DNA of 64,000 nucleotides from CAZAZQ01 sp964489705. Lineage in GTDB: Bacteria; Zixibacteria; MSB-5A5; GN15; FEB-12. Below, piece by piece: positions 10,673-19,316 of this stretch (within the stretch, counting starts at the first letter, position 1; every line of letters starts with the position of its first letter). The position numbers and the translations under genes are program-made. Below the pieces are notes generated by a model. That model searched no databases. It was given only the letters and a program-made list of their open reading frames with translations, and was not told where the DNA came from. The DNA lies in assembly GCA_964489705.1 (NCBI GenBank), contig CAZAZQ010000003.1:124001-188000 (forward strand), read 5' to 3'.

Positions 10673-11095
10673 GTCGTACAATTACATCCCCCTCTGAGCA
10701 TCTGTCAATTGAAAATAATTTTCTCTCCCAACTCTCCCACTATTATGTGCATTTCTATGCCGTTTTTTTGCATTTTGCGTTTTAACCGGACCGAAAGAAA
10801 AGAGACTCGATGGTGCCGAAAAAAAGACGCCTGTTTTTGGGCTATCTTTGTAACCTGCTTCTTTTCAGCCGGTTATCGGTTTATTGGCATATTTATCGGT
10901 TGGGGGAGGTAAAGGCACAGCCTTTGCTTTTTCTCCTTCTGACAGTAAGATGGTGCTTCACCACACCGTTTGTTAGACCAGACCCCTGACTCACCACCAG
11001 GGGTCCTTTTTTATCCACAGGAATGACTTTCTCGATAAAAATCACCGTATCAAATCGGTTGACGGGTTGGGGCAGTTTGCTTAGCTTTTCTTTCT
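10673..11095. other. Intergenic leader region with no supported gene
   Basis: This 420-base gap separates the divergent peptidase gene and the HEAT/cyclophilin operon. It holds a -10-like TATTAT at 10741-10746 without a good -35, a small palindrome AAAGG-N5-CCTTT near 10912, and a terminator at 10981-11012. A 59-codon ORF (10810-10989) runs into the terminator stem, but it has no recognisable family and no ribosome site, so I do not call it a gene. Confidence 0.5.
10981..11012 (+). terminator. Rho-independent terminator in the leader of the HEAT/cyclophilin operon (possible attenuator)
   Basis: An 8-base perfect stem (GACCCCTG at 10981-10988, CAGGGGTC at 10998-11005) has a 9-base loop and is followed by CTTTTTT. 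No plus-strand gene precedes it. It therefore either ends an unannotated RNA or works as an attenuator 84 bases before the start codon at 11096. Confidence 0.65.
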
Positions 11096-13093
11096 ATGAA
11101 AAAGAAACTCAAAATCCTGGGGGTGGTTCTCCTGATTATCCTCGTAACGTGGGCAGGCTATATGGTATACGAAGCCCTGCGCCCTCGTACCCGGGAAGAG
11201 AAAATAGCGGAGATTATCCACCTTGAAGACAAACGCCGTCTCACCGAGCGGCTCGAAAGCTATCTCGAGAGTTCCGAGCCCGAGCTTCGACAGCGGGCGG
11301 CGTTGGCAATCGGCAGAATCGGCGGCAAGGGAAGCGGCAGGCTGTTGCTTGGGTTGCTTGCCGACAGCTCGTACGATGTGGCGATTACCGCAGCTTTTGC
11401 CATGGGTTTGACCGGTGAGAAAGAGTATGCTTCCCAATTGTTGGATAGAGCAAACGACCTACCGTCGGCAATTGCGGCGGAAGCGGTGGAAGCGGCCGGT
11501 CGGTTGGCGGACAGCAGTATGAAAGATGTCGCCGAGGCACTGAGCCAATTTTTGACTCACCCTTCACCCGATGTCCGCGAGGCGGCGTGTTATGCGCTGT
11601 TCCGCGCCGGAGCGAAATCACAAGGCAGCGCTCTTATCAAGTTCCTTAAAGACGAGCCGGACGACTACGTGCGCAAGGCGGCGCTCTACACGTTGGCACG
11701 GCAAAAGAACCCCTCGGCGAAGAAGATCTATGTCGGCTTTTTGGCGGATGCCGATCCTTTTGCCCGCTCGTTGGCAGTGCGGGGATTGGGGGCGGTGCCT
11801 TCCAAGGATGCCACGCACTATCTTGCCATCGCTTTGAACGATTCCGATCCGGGTGTAGTCGCACAGGCGATAACCGAGTTGGCAAAGAAAAATACCCCCG
11901 AAGCCCGCAAGCAGTTGGCGGAGAAACTGGAAAACGAACATGACGACAATTTGGTTATCCTTCTGCTCTCCGCTCTCCAACAGCAAAAGAATCAGGCTGC
12001 CTTGGCAACCGCCCGCACTATCGTGGAGACGAATCCTCCTCCGCCCATTGCGGCGGCGGGCATGACCTACTTGACTACGCTGCTGAAAGACCGAGCAGTC
12101 AACCTGATAGATTCTCTTACCGCCGAAGGTGGAGTGATGATTCGCGCCGCGGCGGCGGATGCTTTCGGTATTATCAAGACCCGCAATGTCATCTCCCGCT
12201 TGGCGATGCTGTTCAACGACGAAGATCCCGTGGTGCGCCGCCATGCCTTGACCGCTTTGCTTACCGTCGATCCGACGAACCGGGATTTTTACCTCCGCAG
12301 GGCGCTCAACGACCCCGACTATACCCTGAACGTGGCGGCGTTGGAGCACATCAAGCAAAAGCAGCTTGAGTCGTACCTTCCCGTCATGCAGACGATGATG
12401 TCGCGAGGGGAAGAAATCGACGTCGATGTTCGACGGGCGTTGGTCGAGACGGCGGCGGCGTTTTTGAAAGCCGATTCTCTGGAAGAGACCGCCAAGCAGA
12501 TTCTCTCCGCCGGATTGGTAGACCCGGAGTATGTCGTTTCCCGGGAAGCGGCGGAATTCTGGCAGGAGCTTTTCGGCATCGATAAAGCTGATGTCATTAC
12601 TCCCCCGAAAACGCGTTATGGGAAGAGAAAAATTGCGAGTGCCTTGAAACGATATGGGTATAATCCTCATGCGACTATTGTCACCGACAAAGGGGAGATA
12701 GAAGTGGAGTTGTTTTTTGACGTGGCGCCGTTGACGGTTCTCAACTTTATCGAGCTGGCGGAAAGCGGCTTCTATAACGAGTTGACCTTCCATCGGGTGG
12801 TGCCGAACTTTGTCGTTCAGGGCGGCGATCCCCGCGGCGACGGCTGGGGAGGTCCGGCGTATTTCATTCGGGATGAGTATTCCGATGAGCCGTTCGAGCG
12901 CGGCACGGTGGGGATGGCAACCTCCGGCAGAGATACCGGCGGCTCCCAGTTTTTCATCACCCTCTCGCCGCAACCCCACCTGGAAGGACGGTATACCGTC
13001 TTCGGGAGAGTCCTCTCCGGTATGGAGACCGTCGACCAAATCATCCCCGGTGACGTTATTGAAACCATTCTCATAAGTGAGGAGTCAAAATGA
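11096..13093 (+). CDS. Membrane-anchored HEAT-repeat protein fused to a cyclophilin-type peptidyl-prolyl isomerase
   Basis: 665 residues. A single N-terminal membrane helix (MKKKLKILGVVLLIILVTWAGYMV, residues about 6-22) leaves the remainder outside the cytoplasm. Residues about 40-500 are a row of HEAT/PBS-lyase-type repeats (e.g. ELRQRAALAIGRIGG, VREAACYALFRAG, VVRRHALTALLTVDP). Residues about 515-660 are a cyclophilin domain with the expected active-site segments FHRVVPNFVVQGGDP, GSQFFITLSPQPHLEGRYTVFGRV. Cyclophilins isomerise prolyl bonds; the repeats probably bind client proteins. It is the first gene of an operon ending at the terminator after 14634, and its stop overlaps the next start (ATGA). 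Confidence 0.92.
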   Translation: MKKKLKILGVVLLIILVTWAGYMVYEALRPRTREEKIAEIIHLEDKRRLTERLESYLESSEPELRQRAALAIGRIGGKGSGRLLLGLLADSSYDVAITAAFAMGLTGEKEYASQLLDRANDLPSAIAAEAVEAAGRLADSSMKDVAEALSQFLTHPSPDVREAACYALFRAGAKSQGSALIKFLKDEPDDYVRKAALYTLARQKNPSAKKIYVGFLADADPFARSLAVRGLGAVPSKDATHYLAIALNDSDPGVVAQAITELAKKNTPEARKQLAEKLENEHDDNLVILLLSALQQQKNQAALATARTIVETNPPPPIAAAGMTYLTTLLKDRAVNLIDSLTAEGGVMIRAAAADAFGIIKTRNVISRLAMLFNDEDPVVRRHALTALLTVDPTNRDFYLRRALNDPDYTLNVAALEHIKQKQLESYLPVMQTMMSRGEEIDVDVRRALVETAAAFLKADSLEETAKQILSAGLVDPEYVVSREAAEFWQELFGIDKADVITPPKTRYGKRKIASALKRYGYNPHATIVTDKGEIEVELFFDVAPLTVLNFIELAESGFYNELTFHRVVPNFVVQGGDPRGDGWGGPAYFIRDEYSDEPFERGTVGMATSGRDTGGSQFFITLSPQPHLEGRYTVFGRVLSGMETVDQIIPGDVIETILISEESK

Positions 13094-13917
13094 ACGGAAT
13101 CACGTGGGCGAAAATGCTGTTTCGGCTGGCAGCCGTGGTTGCCGTAAGTGGCTCGGTTCTTTTTGGCGCCGACAACCATGGCGGGATTGATCCGGAAGCC
13201 TTGATTGATCAAATTGTTGCAACCGATATAAAACAACGCTCCGAGGTTTCCGATGTGACCTTGGACGCGGAATATATCGAGGGAAAACCTCAAGAAAACG
13301 GAGACATAAAAGAGGAACGGCGTTTTCTCAAACGCATCTACCTGCGCAACCTGCCGGATACCACCTTGTACCATGAAGAACTGCTGGGGTGTTTCAAGGA
13401 GGGTGCCCCGTTGTCTGCGGAAGAATGCGCCAAAGAGTTTGCCAAGTATCGGGAAAAAAGAAGCAAGCGCAAGACCCGCAACATTGCCTACCGGGTGCTT
13501 GCGCCGTTTTATCCCGAATCACGAAGTCAGTATGAAATAACTTACCACGGCATAGCGGATGAGAAAATCGACGGGCACATCTGCCATCATTTTTCGGTTC
13601 GGGCGAAAGAAAGCGACCCGAAGTTGATAAACGGCGAGTATTACTTCGAGGCGGAGTCGTTCCACCTGGTCAGAGTCGATTTTTCCCCGGCGAAGCTGGT
13701 CAAGAAGACCATGTTCCGCCTGAATCGATTGGAAATGACTATCCAGTACAAACCGACGTGGGAAGGGTGGTGGCTGCCGCACCAGTTTACTATTGTCGGT
13801 GCGGGGAAAGCGGCGTTTCTTTTTGGTGTGAAGTTTGCCGTAAAAGAGACATATCGAAACCCGCAAGTAAATACGGGTGTGAAAGCGGAAATTTTTGAGG
13901 TGAACGATGGGAAATAG
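13090..13917 (+). CDS. Exported protein of unknown function (LolA/outer-membrane-lipoprotein-sorting-like)
   Basis: 275 residues with an N-terminal signal peptide ([21 protein letters not shown]). I do not recognise a certain family. The pattern of a secreted beta-rich protein with [24 protein letters not shown], then [23 protein letters not shown] and [19 protein letters not shown], resembles LolA/LolB-like folds and uncharacterised relatives that read a property from a membrane-bound partner. This is a weak inference. It overlaps the preceding gene by four bases and the next by 11, so the operon is tightly coupled. It could be a substrate or partner of the upstream cyclophilin fusion. Confidence 0.75.
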   Translation: MNGITWAKMLFRLAAVVAVSGSVLFGADNHGGIDPEALIDQIVATDIKQRSEVSDVTLDAEYIEGKPQENGDIKEERRFLKRIYLRNLPDTTLYHEELLGCFKEGAPLSAEECAKEFAKYREKRSKRKTRNIAYRVLAPFYPESRSQYEITYHGIADEKIDGHICHHFSVRAKESDPKLINGEYYFEAESFHLVRVDFSPAKLVKKTMFRLNRLEMTIQYKPTWEGWWLPHQFTIVGAGKAAFLFGVKFAVKETYRNPQVNTGVKAEIFEVNDGK

Positions 13918-14404
13918 TAATTTCAAAACGAAAGTTGTAAAAGTTGATATCCCCGAAGAAACCAACATCATCTTCGGACAAACTCACTTTATCAAGACGG
14001 TGGAAGACTTGTACGAAACGTTGGTTGAATCGTCACCGGGTATCCAGTTCGGCATTGCTTTTTGTGAAGCCTCCCAAAAACGTCTCATTCGGACCGACGG
14101 CAACAATGACGAACTTATCAAGTTGGCGACCAAAGCGGCGTTTGACGTTGCGTGCGGACATACCTTTTTCATTTACTTGAAGAACAGCTTCCCCATCAAC
14201 GTCCTTAACCGGGTGAAAAATGTCAGCGAAGTCTGCCGTATCTTCTGTGCGACCGCCAATCCGCTGGAAGTGCTGGTGGCGGAAACGGAGATGGGACGAG
14301 GGGTGCTGGGGGTTGTGGACGGCTCGCCGCCGGTGGGAGTGGAATCGGAAGAAGACAAGAAGGAGCGGAAGGAGTTTCTCCGTTCTATCGGCTACAAGAG
14401 GTAA
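13907..14404 (+). CDS. Adenosine-specific kinase family protein (DUF355)
   Basis: 165 residues, the full length of the family. Characteristic segments are [30 protein letters not shown] (residues about 40-65), [37 protein letters not shown] and [16 protein letters not shown] structure from a hyperthermophilic archaeon gave the family its name (adenosine-binding/kinase), but biological function is not established. It is cotranscribed with the exported protein upstream and the PC4-like gene downstream. Confidence 0.88.
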   Translation: MGNSNFKTKVVKVDIPEETNIIFGQTHFIKTVEDLYETLVESSPGIQFGIAFCEASQKRLIRTDGNNDELIKLATKAAFDVACGHTFFIYLKNSFPINVLNRVKNVSEVCRIFCATANPLEVLVAETEMGRGVLGVVDGSPPVGVESEEDKKERKEFLRSIGYKR

Positions 14405-14424
14405 CCTGTTGAAAAGAGGGAACT

Positions 14425-14634
14425 ATGCGTTTTGAACTGGAACGGTCACCGACGGAAAAGTTGGTGATTGAAGATACGGAATACCGAGGTCATAATTTGG
14501 TGTCTTTGCGAATTTACTTTCTCTCGGATGAAGAGAAGTGGCTGCCGACCAAGAAAGGGGTAACCTTCCGCCGAGAGCAACTTGACGAAGTGCTGGACGC
14601 CTTGCAAAAAATCAAGGCGGGCGATACCACCTAA
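14425..14634 (+). CDS. PC4/p15-like single-stranded DNA-binding protein
   Basis: 69 residues, a complete PC4 domain: basic N-terminal strand, TEYRGHNLVSLRIYF, WLPTKKGVTFRREQLDEVLDAL. Bacterial PC4-like proteins are small dimers that bind single-stranded nucleic acid with possible roles in transcription or nucleoid maintenance. It is the last gene of the operon, followed 30 bases later by a strong terminator. Confidence 0.85.
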   Translation: MRFELERSPTEKLVIEDTEYRGHNLVSLRIYFLSDEEKWLPTKKGVTFRREQLDEVLDALQKIKAGDTT

Positions 14635-14665
14635 GGTTGTGAAGAGAAAAATATTTCTCGACTAA

Positions 14666-14707
14666 AAAACGGGGTTCGCTTTCTTCATAAAAGCGAACCC
14701 CGTTTTC
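14666..14707. terminator. Bidirectional rho-independent terminator
   Basis: A long stem (AACGGGGTTCGCTTT pairing with AAAGCGAACCCCGTT, small loop CTTCAT) is flanked by A-run and T-run. It lies between convergent genes (PC4-like, plus; ferritin-like, minus), so it can end both transcripts. Confidence 0.9.
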
Positions 14708-14741
14708 TTTCGATAAACACAGGTAAAGCAGGGTAAGTCTT

Positions 14742-15185
14742 CTATGCGTACGGGTAGATGTTGCTTTTGATGTTCTGGAACGCCTCCAGCATCTTGTTGT
14801 GCTTTTCTTCGTCTTCGAGTAAGTAGTTCAGCAAGTACTCCTGGACAATCATCTTTTTCCCTTTGAGAGCTTCAAGCGATTTCTCCGCCAGCTCGATAGT
14901 CTTTTTCTCCAGCTCAATGTGCTTTTCAATCATTCCCCAGACTTCCGCCAGTTCGTCGGTGGTCAGTGTTATCGTTTTGCTGGTCAAACTATCGGCAATC
15001 AACTGTTGAACACGATAATGAACTTGAGAATCCCGCTGGATGATTTCCATGACCAACTGGACGATAGGGTTTTCCGTTTGCTCGATAATCTTTCCGGTAG
15101 AGGCAATCGAAGCTTTCTCGGTTTTCATCCAGTCACGCATATTTTCCACAAGACTTTCTTGGACTTCTTTGGTTTTGGCAGACAT
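14742..15185 (-). CDS. Ferritin-like four-helix-bundle protein
   Basis: 147 residues, almost entirely alpha-helical. ExxH-like metal-ligand patterns occur at ASTGKIIEQTENPIVQLVMEIIQRDSQVHYRV (split across two helices) and in the last helix (NYLLEDEEKHNKMLEAF). This resembles the ferritin/rubrerythrin superfamily without a rubredoxin domain. Whether it binds a di-iron centre is uncertain. The start has AAAGGAGA upstream. It is the most distal gene of the minus-strand sulfur island. Confidence 0.72.
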   Translation of the reverse strand: MSAKTKEVQESLVENMRDWMKTEKASIASTGKIIEQTENPIVQLVMEIIQRDSQVHYRVQQLIADSLTSKTITLTTDELAEVWGMIEKHIELEKKTIELAEKSLEALKGKKMIVQEYLLNYLLEDEEKHNKMLEAFQNIKSNIYPYA

Positions 15186-15281
15186 TGTGGGTCTCCTTTT
15201 TATGGTTCATTCCTTTGTCATTGATTGTATTCTGTAACATTCTTTGACGGTTATTGTTCCTCTTTCCCGCGGCGTCAGACT

Positions 15282-16853
15282 TCAAATCTTCGACCAATAA
15301 TCGACAAAAACGATGGTCGAGAGAACGAATCCCAACGGCACGTTGACGATAACCCCGATGGTAAACGCCCAAAACGGCTTGATGCCGAACGTCATCAGGT
15401 CCTTGAAACGGGTGGACAGACCGATGCACAAGAAACACAGCACAAACGCCCACGAGCGAAGTTTCTTAATCGGGGAAATCACTTGCGGTTTCAGGACGCT
15501 GGCGAACCAGTCGGAAGAAAAGCGAAGTTGGTTGAGCGCCCACACCTGGTCTTGACTGGTCGTCTGGGCGGTCAGCAATTTTAACTCTTCAAGGCTCAAC
15601 GAGCCTTTGTACGTGAGCGTCCGGTTGTCATGGTCAATAATCAGCTTGTTCCGAAAAGCGTCGGGAACAGGATAATCGGAAAAGTCCGCCGCATACGAGA
15701 CGCCTTTATATTTCCCTTCCCACGGGGCAATTCCCTGGTGGTCACGAGGCACTTGACTGGAGACAAGACTCATGATTATGGAAGCGGCAAGAAATCCCAA
15801 GACAAACTTGGGGAACCGTTCCCAGACCACGCCTACGCCGACACGATTGTGAGCGGAGCCCTTTTCTTTCTCCCAGAAAAGAACGGAAACGACCGAAAGA
15901 ATCAAGCACCAGATGCCTATCCAAATATCGCGCCCGATGACTTTCATCAACGTGAAGGCATTGATAGGGGCATCGCCGAAACGAGTCGCCAACTCGGCAA
16001 CCACGGCGAAGCCGGCCGCATCGGCGAATTCCGACGTTCCGACCCAGGCGCCGCCGACACCGGGAGCAATGCGGTCAGGGACGAGATGTTTCAGGATAAT
16101 AGTGAGGGTGAAAATCATTATAATCGCCCAGACGGTGACGACGGCAATGGCAATGGAGATATGGTCTTTCCGTGCTTTGACCGCTCCCCCCACCGCAATC
16201 GAAGCCGACACGCCGCATACCGCGCCGCCTGCACCGAGCACCGCTCCGAAACGGGGCTCCATCTTGAAAAGTTTGGTCGCAACCAAAAAGATGGTCAACC
16301 ATGTCACGACCGAAACGATAGTGGCTTGAATGAAGGCTATCGGTCCGGCAGAGAAAATCAGCGTTAACGGAAGAGTGGCGCCCAAAAGAACAATGCCGGT
16401 CTTGATGTAATACTCGGTGCGGAGGGCGGTTTTGAACCACTCCGGTATTTTGAAGAGATTGGAAATAATCAGCCCGACTATCAACGCCAACAGCGGCGCC
16501 TCTAAGTTGAGTTCGTTCATTGCCCGCCATCCGGCGGCAATAAAAATGAGGAAAGCACCGACAAAGAGGATAAGAAATCCCGGAATGAAATACCGCAAAC
16601 GGTGCCCCATGATTTTCATGGAGACACTGAAGACCGTTCCGAACATCAGCAGGACGAGAGCATAGCCGCCGAGGTTGTGGCTGATATGGCTGACGATAGT
16701 GCTGAGTTGGCTCCATTTCTTGGGAGTGACCGCCCAACCGGCGATACTCCCGCCGCTCCAAAAAGTACCGAGAGCAAGCAGGACGATCCCGAGTCCAAAC
16801 CAGACTGCCCACCAGTCTTCCGTTTTCCAAAGAGAACGAATACCGTTACCCAT
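15282..16853 (-). CDS. YeiH-family (UPF0324) putative anion/sulfate exporter with an extra internal domain
   Basis: 523 residues with about eleven membrane helices. Family-typical segments are YIKTGIVLLGATLPL, GAGGAVCGVSASIAVGGAV and GVGGAWVGTSEFADAAGFAV. Members are called putative sulfate exporters, although transport has rarely been shown. Typical members are about 340 residues. Here the excess lies mainly between the last helices, where a soluble segment (about residues 350-455, PRDHQGIAPWEGKYKGVSYA to SLSLEELKLLTAQTTSQ) is inserted before the final pair of helices. Its location in a sat-aprBA-qmoC island supports a role in sulfur-anion traffic, by inference. Confidence 0.85.
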   Translation of the reverse strand: MGNGIRSLWKTEDWWAVWFGLGIVLLALGTFWSGGSIAGWAVTPKKWSQLSTIVSHISHNLGGYALVLLMFGTVFSVSMKIMGHRLRYFIPGFLILFVGAFLIFIAAGWRAMNELNLEAPLLALIVGLIISNLFKIPEWFKTALRTEYYIKTGIVLLGATLPLTLIFSAGPIAFIQATIVSVVTWLTIFLVATKLFKMEPRFGAVLGAGGAVCGVSASIAVGGAVKARKDHISIAIAVVTVWAIIMIFTLTIILKHLVPDRIAPGVGGAWVGTSEFADAAGFAVVAELATRFGDAPINAFTLMKVIGRDIWIGIWCLILSVVSVLFWEKEKGSAHNRVGVGVVWERFPKFVLGFLAASIIMSLVSSQVPRDHQGIAPWEGKYKGVSYAADFSDYPVPDAFRNKLIIDHDNRTLTYKGSLSLEELKLLTAQTTSQDQVWALNQLRFSSDWFASVLKPQVISPIKKLRSWAFVLCFLCIGLSTRFKDLMTFGIKPFWAFTIGVIVNVPLGFVLSTIVFVDYWSKI

Positions 16854-17003
16854 GGTTTTCCCCTTTCTCTTTCCGATAAGGCATTCCGAAATGACTTACC
16901 GGTAGCTGGTATCTTTTCCCCCTCCATAAGAATAATGAGTAATGCATTGCCGTTTTTGCTCGGCTTCTCATACCGTGGCTCTTGAGAAAATCAGTAAATC
17001 AAC

Positions 17004-17813
17004 TTACACAAATTCGACCGAGGAAACTCCCTTAACTTGGGAGATTACTTCTTGAATGTCTTTTTGCCAAACGCTGGCACCAACTGCCGGCGGGGCGCCA
17101 CGGACTTTAACTTTACCGCTTTCCGCATGGCACTCCACCGTCAAATCCATTCCCCGTGTCCGGGGGGAACGCGCCAAGAAAGCAAGCACTTTTGCTTTCA
17201 GTTGCGCATCTTTGATTTTGCTCATGTCTTCTTCGGTGAGCGCAAATTCCGGCTGGCGAGAGGTGTAGGCTATCAGTTCCACCATCGTGGGTAAACTCAT
17301 TTGGTCCATGTTCAGGATGAGGTCGTAGTTGAGCGGATTGTTGAAATCGACGCCGTACAAAAACCGCGCCCAGCTCACCCGCCGGGAGTCGATTTGATTG
17401 ATGTACTCCCGCGCTTCTTCTTCCGTTCGACCTGATTCTTCCATGAGCGTGCGGATACGCAATTCCAGCGGTGCGTCGACCCGCACCCGCAACAGGCGAG
17501 GAACGTCCGACAAGAGAAATTGTCCCAGGTGTCCATGGTAGATGACGTTTCCGTCCACAATGAAATTCATCAAGGCGGCACGGAAGATGGCAAGGTAGTG
17601 ACGACGGCGCGCCGCATGGCGGTCCCAGAAGTGCGGCGGTTGACTTTCCACCACGCCGGATTCCGCCAAGCCGGTTTCATCTATTCCATACCGTTTGGCA
17701 TGTTCGATGACTTCCTCGCGTGAGATAGCTCGGTATTTGAGTTTCGCCGAAAGCTGTTCGATCAGTTTGAAGGTCGTGCTCAGCGAACCTCGGGTAATCG
17801 TTATAACCGCCAC
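17004..17813 (-). CDS. Cytidylate-kinase-like protein with C-terminal BON-like domain
   Basis: 269 residues. The first about 200 match the cytidylate-kinase-like group (ITITRGSLSTTFKLIEQLSAKL; VIYHGHLGQFLLSDVPRLLRVRVDAP; RRVSWARFLYGVDFNNPLNYDLILN). The P-loop is degenerate (TRGSLSTTF instead of GxxGxGK), so kinase activity is doubtful. Residues about 205-269 look like a small alpha/beta BON domain (GMDLTVECHAESGKVKVRG, QKDIQEVISQVKGVSSVEF). Start is GTG at 17813 with GAGGAGG five bases ahead. Such proteins occur beside transporters and may be regulatory; the job here is unknown. Confidence 0.8.
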   Translation of the reverse strand: MAVITITRGSLSTTFKLIEQLSAKLKYRAISREEVIEHAKRYGIDETGLAESGVVESQPPHFWDRHAARRRHYLAIFRAALMNFIVDGNVIYHGHLGQFLLSDVPRLLRVRVDAPLELRIRTLMEESGRTEEEAREYINQIDSRRVSWARFLYGVDFNNPLNYDLILNMDQMSLPTMVELIAYTSRQPEFALTEEDMSKIKDAQLKAKVLAFLARSPRTRGMDLTVECHAESGKVKVRGAPPAVGASVWQKDIQEVISQVKGVSSVEFV

Positions 17814-17893
17814 AATAACCTCCTCAAGTATATTTATCGTTCCCTACCGGTGGCTCAATGAAAATCTTTCACCGAACACATTCCGTTCCGTCC

Positions 17894-18940
17894 CTACGGA
17901 GAGGGGGCTCGTTTTTCCGCTTTGATGCCCAACAGCAAGCGGATGAGTATCAACAGCGTCATACCGCCCGCGGCACCCATGACAAAGTACCCTGCCATCG
18001 TACCGAGAATAGGAAGATCCAGCAGCGACTCACCTTGTTTAAGCGCCACGGAAACTCCCGCCAGCAGGATCATAATGGCAAACAGCAGCCGTATGCCGTA
18101 TCCGCGGACGTAACGCGTCGCCAACACCCCCATCTGCGCTCCGATAGCCGCCCCAATGAGCATAATCATCGCCGCCACCAGTTCGGTCCTTCCCGACATG
18201 GAGTAAGAAAAGCAGCCGTAGCCAGCCATGAAGCAGACACTCAGGAGGGAGGTTCCCACCGCTACGGTGGTCGGGCAGCCGACCAGGTAAATCAACGCCG
18301 GGAGAAGGATAAAGCCGCCGCCGACCCCCATGAATCCGGAGAGGAAACCGGTCAGCAGAAAGATGGAGAAAACCACCCAAAAGGATATGCGGTCGATGCC
18401 GGAAGTCGGCAAAGAGACGGTGGGGGGAAGGGTAATTTTGCGCAGCTTGACTGCCGCCGGACTGGCAACTTCCTCCGGTTCGGAACCGGGCAGGTCGACC
18501 CCTTCTTGTTTCATCCGTTTGACGGCGCTCATGTAGTCGTAGACCATGTAGATGCCCAACCCGAAAAGGAAGACCATATAGACCCACCGGACGACATCGC
18601 CCACATTCCCGGACGTCTCCAGCGCCAACACCAATCGTTTTCCCAGCTCGATACCGATGACCGAAGCGAATATGGAGAAAAATCCCAATCGCCAGTCGAC
18701 ATTGCCCATGCCGCTGTGTTTTTTGGTGGCGATGATGGACTTGCCGAAGATGTGAGCCAAATCGGTACCGATGGCGAACGCCATTCGAAAGCCGAAAATG
18801 TTCAGTGCCGGGGTAACAATCCACGCCCCGCCGACGCCGAAAAATCCTCCCAACGTGCCGACGCAAAAGCCGATGGCAATAAGCAGGAGGATATTGAACT
18901 CCATTTCCGCAATTGGCAGATAGATTGTAAAAATTTCCAC
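17894..18940 (-). CDS. TauE/SafE-family sulfite/organosulfonate exporter
   Basis: 348 residues with about eight to nine membrane helices in two repeats. Each repeat opens with the family glycine motif (GTLGGFFGVGGAWIVTPAL and GFLSGFMGVGGGFILLPAL). A cytoplasmic linker of about 50 residues joins the halves. Family members move sulfite, sulfoacetate or related anions across the membrane. Next to the APS reductase and Qmo genes, sulfite or sulfate transport is the natural guess. Start GTG at 18940; an ATG 36 bases inside is possible. It is followed upstream by the small membrane protein, 20 bases away, so it belongs to the qmoC transcript. Confidence 0.88.
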   Translation of the reverse strand: MEIFTIYLPIAEMEFNILLLIAIGFCVGTLGGFFGVGGAWIVTPALNIFGFRMAFAIGTDLAHIFGKSIIATKKHSGMGNVDWRLGFFSIFASVIGIELGKRLVLALETSGNVGDVVRWVYMVFLFGLGIYMVYDYMSAVKRMKQEGVDLPGSEPEEVASPAAVKLRKITLPPTVSLPTSGIDRISFWVVFSIFLLTGFLSGFMGVGGGFILLPALIYLVGCPTTVAVGTSLLSVCFMAGYGCFSYSMSGRTELVAAMIMLIGAAIGAQMGVLATRYVRGYGIRLLFAIMILLAGVSVALKQGESLLDLPILGTMAGYFVMGAAGGMTLLILIRLLLGIKAEKRAPSP

Positions 18941-18960
18941 GTTTCTTCCCTTACTGTCGG

Positions 18961-19296
18961 TTAGTGCATACGACTTGCTTTCTTCGCCCCGAGGAGTTTC
19001 AGGACGAAGTCGGTGACTTGAGCTACCACAATGCCGAGGATCGCCATGGTAAAGGTGACCACTAACGAATAGAGTAAGCGATGGTCGTTATAAAGTTTGG
19101 AAAGGAAGAGGTTAAGCCCGCTTTTGTTTTCGGTTGAGACGCGATGTTCCAGTTTCCCTGTTTCCCCGTGTCCTCCGGCGAGTACCGGCGGAGAAAGGAA
19201 CGCCGTCAAGAGCAGGCAGACCAAAGTAATGGACAAAATCGGTATCAGGCTATGAAAACTTCCGTGAGAGAGCGGAGAGCTTCTTTGTGCCGTCAT
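18961..19296 (-). CDS. Small two-helix membrane protein of unknown function
   Basis: 111 residues. A first hydrophobic segment (SLIPILSITLVCLLLTAFL) could be a signal peptide ending near VLAGG. An extra-cytoplasmic region of about 35 residues is followed by a second membrane helix (LLYSLVVTFTMAILGIVVAQVTDFVL). I do not recognise the family. It sits between qmoC (20 bases) and the TauE-type transporter (20 bases) with GAGGAC before the ATG, so it is certainly translated with them. A link to the transporter or to QmoC is inferred from position only. Confidence 0.75.
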   Translation of the reverse strand: MTAQRSSPLSHGSFHSLIPILSITLVCLLLTAFLSPPVLAGGHGETGKLEHRVSTENKSGLNLFLSKLYNDHRLLYSLVVTFTMAILGIVVAQVTDFVLKLLGAKKASRMH

Positions 19297-19316
19297 GATA
19301 AGTCCTCATTTATGTT

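Noticed and set aside
10810..10989. 59-codon open frame in the leader of the HEAT/cyclophilin operon
   Set aside because: No ribosome site or recognisable family; its stop codon lies within the terminator stem. More likely noncoding leader.
11618..13039. 473-codon open frame on the minus strand
   Set aside because: Antisense to the HEAT/cyclophilin gene, no protein family features.
15133..15453. 106-codon open frame on the minus strand near the ferritin-like gene
   Set aside because: Overlaps the ends of two well-supported genes in another frame and has no family features.
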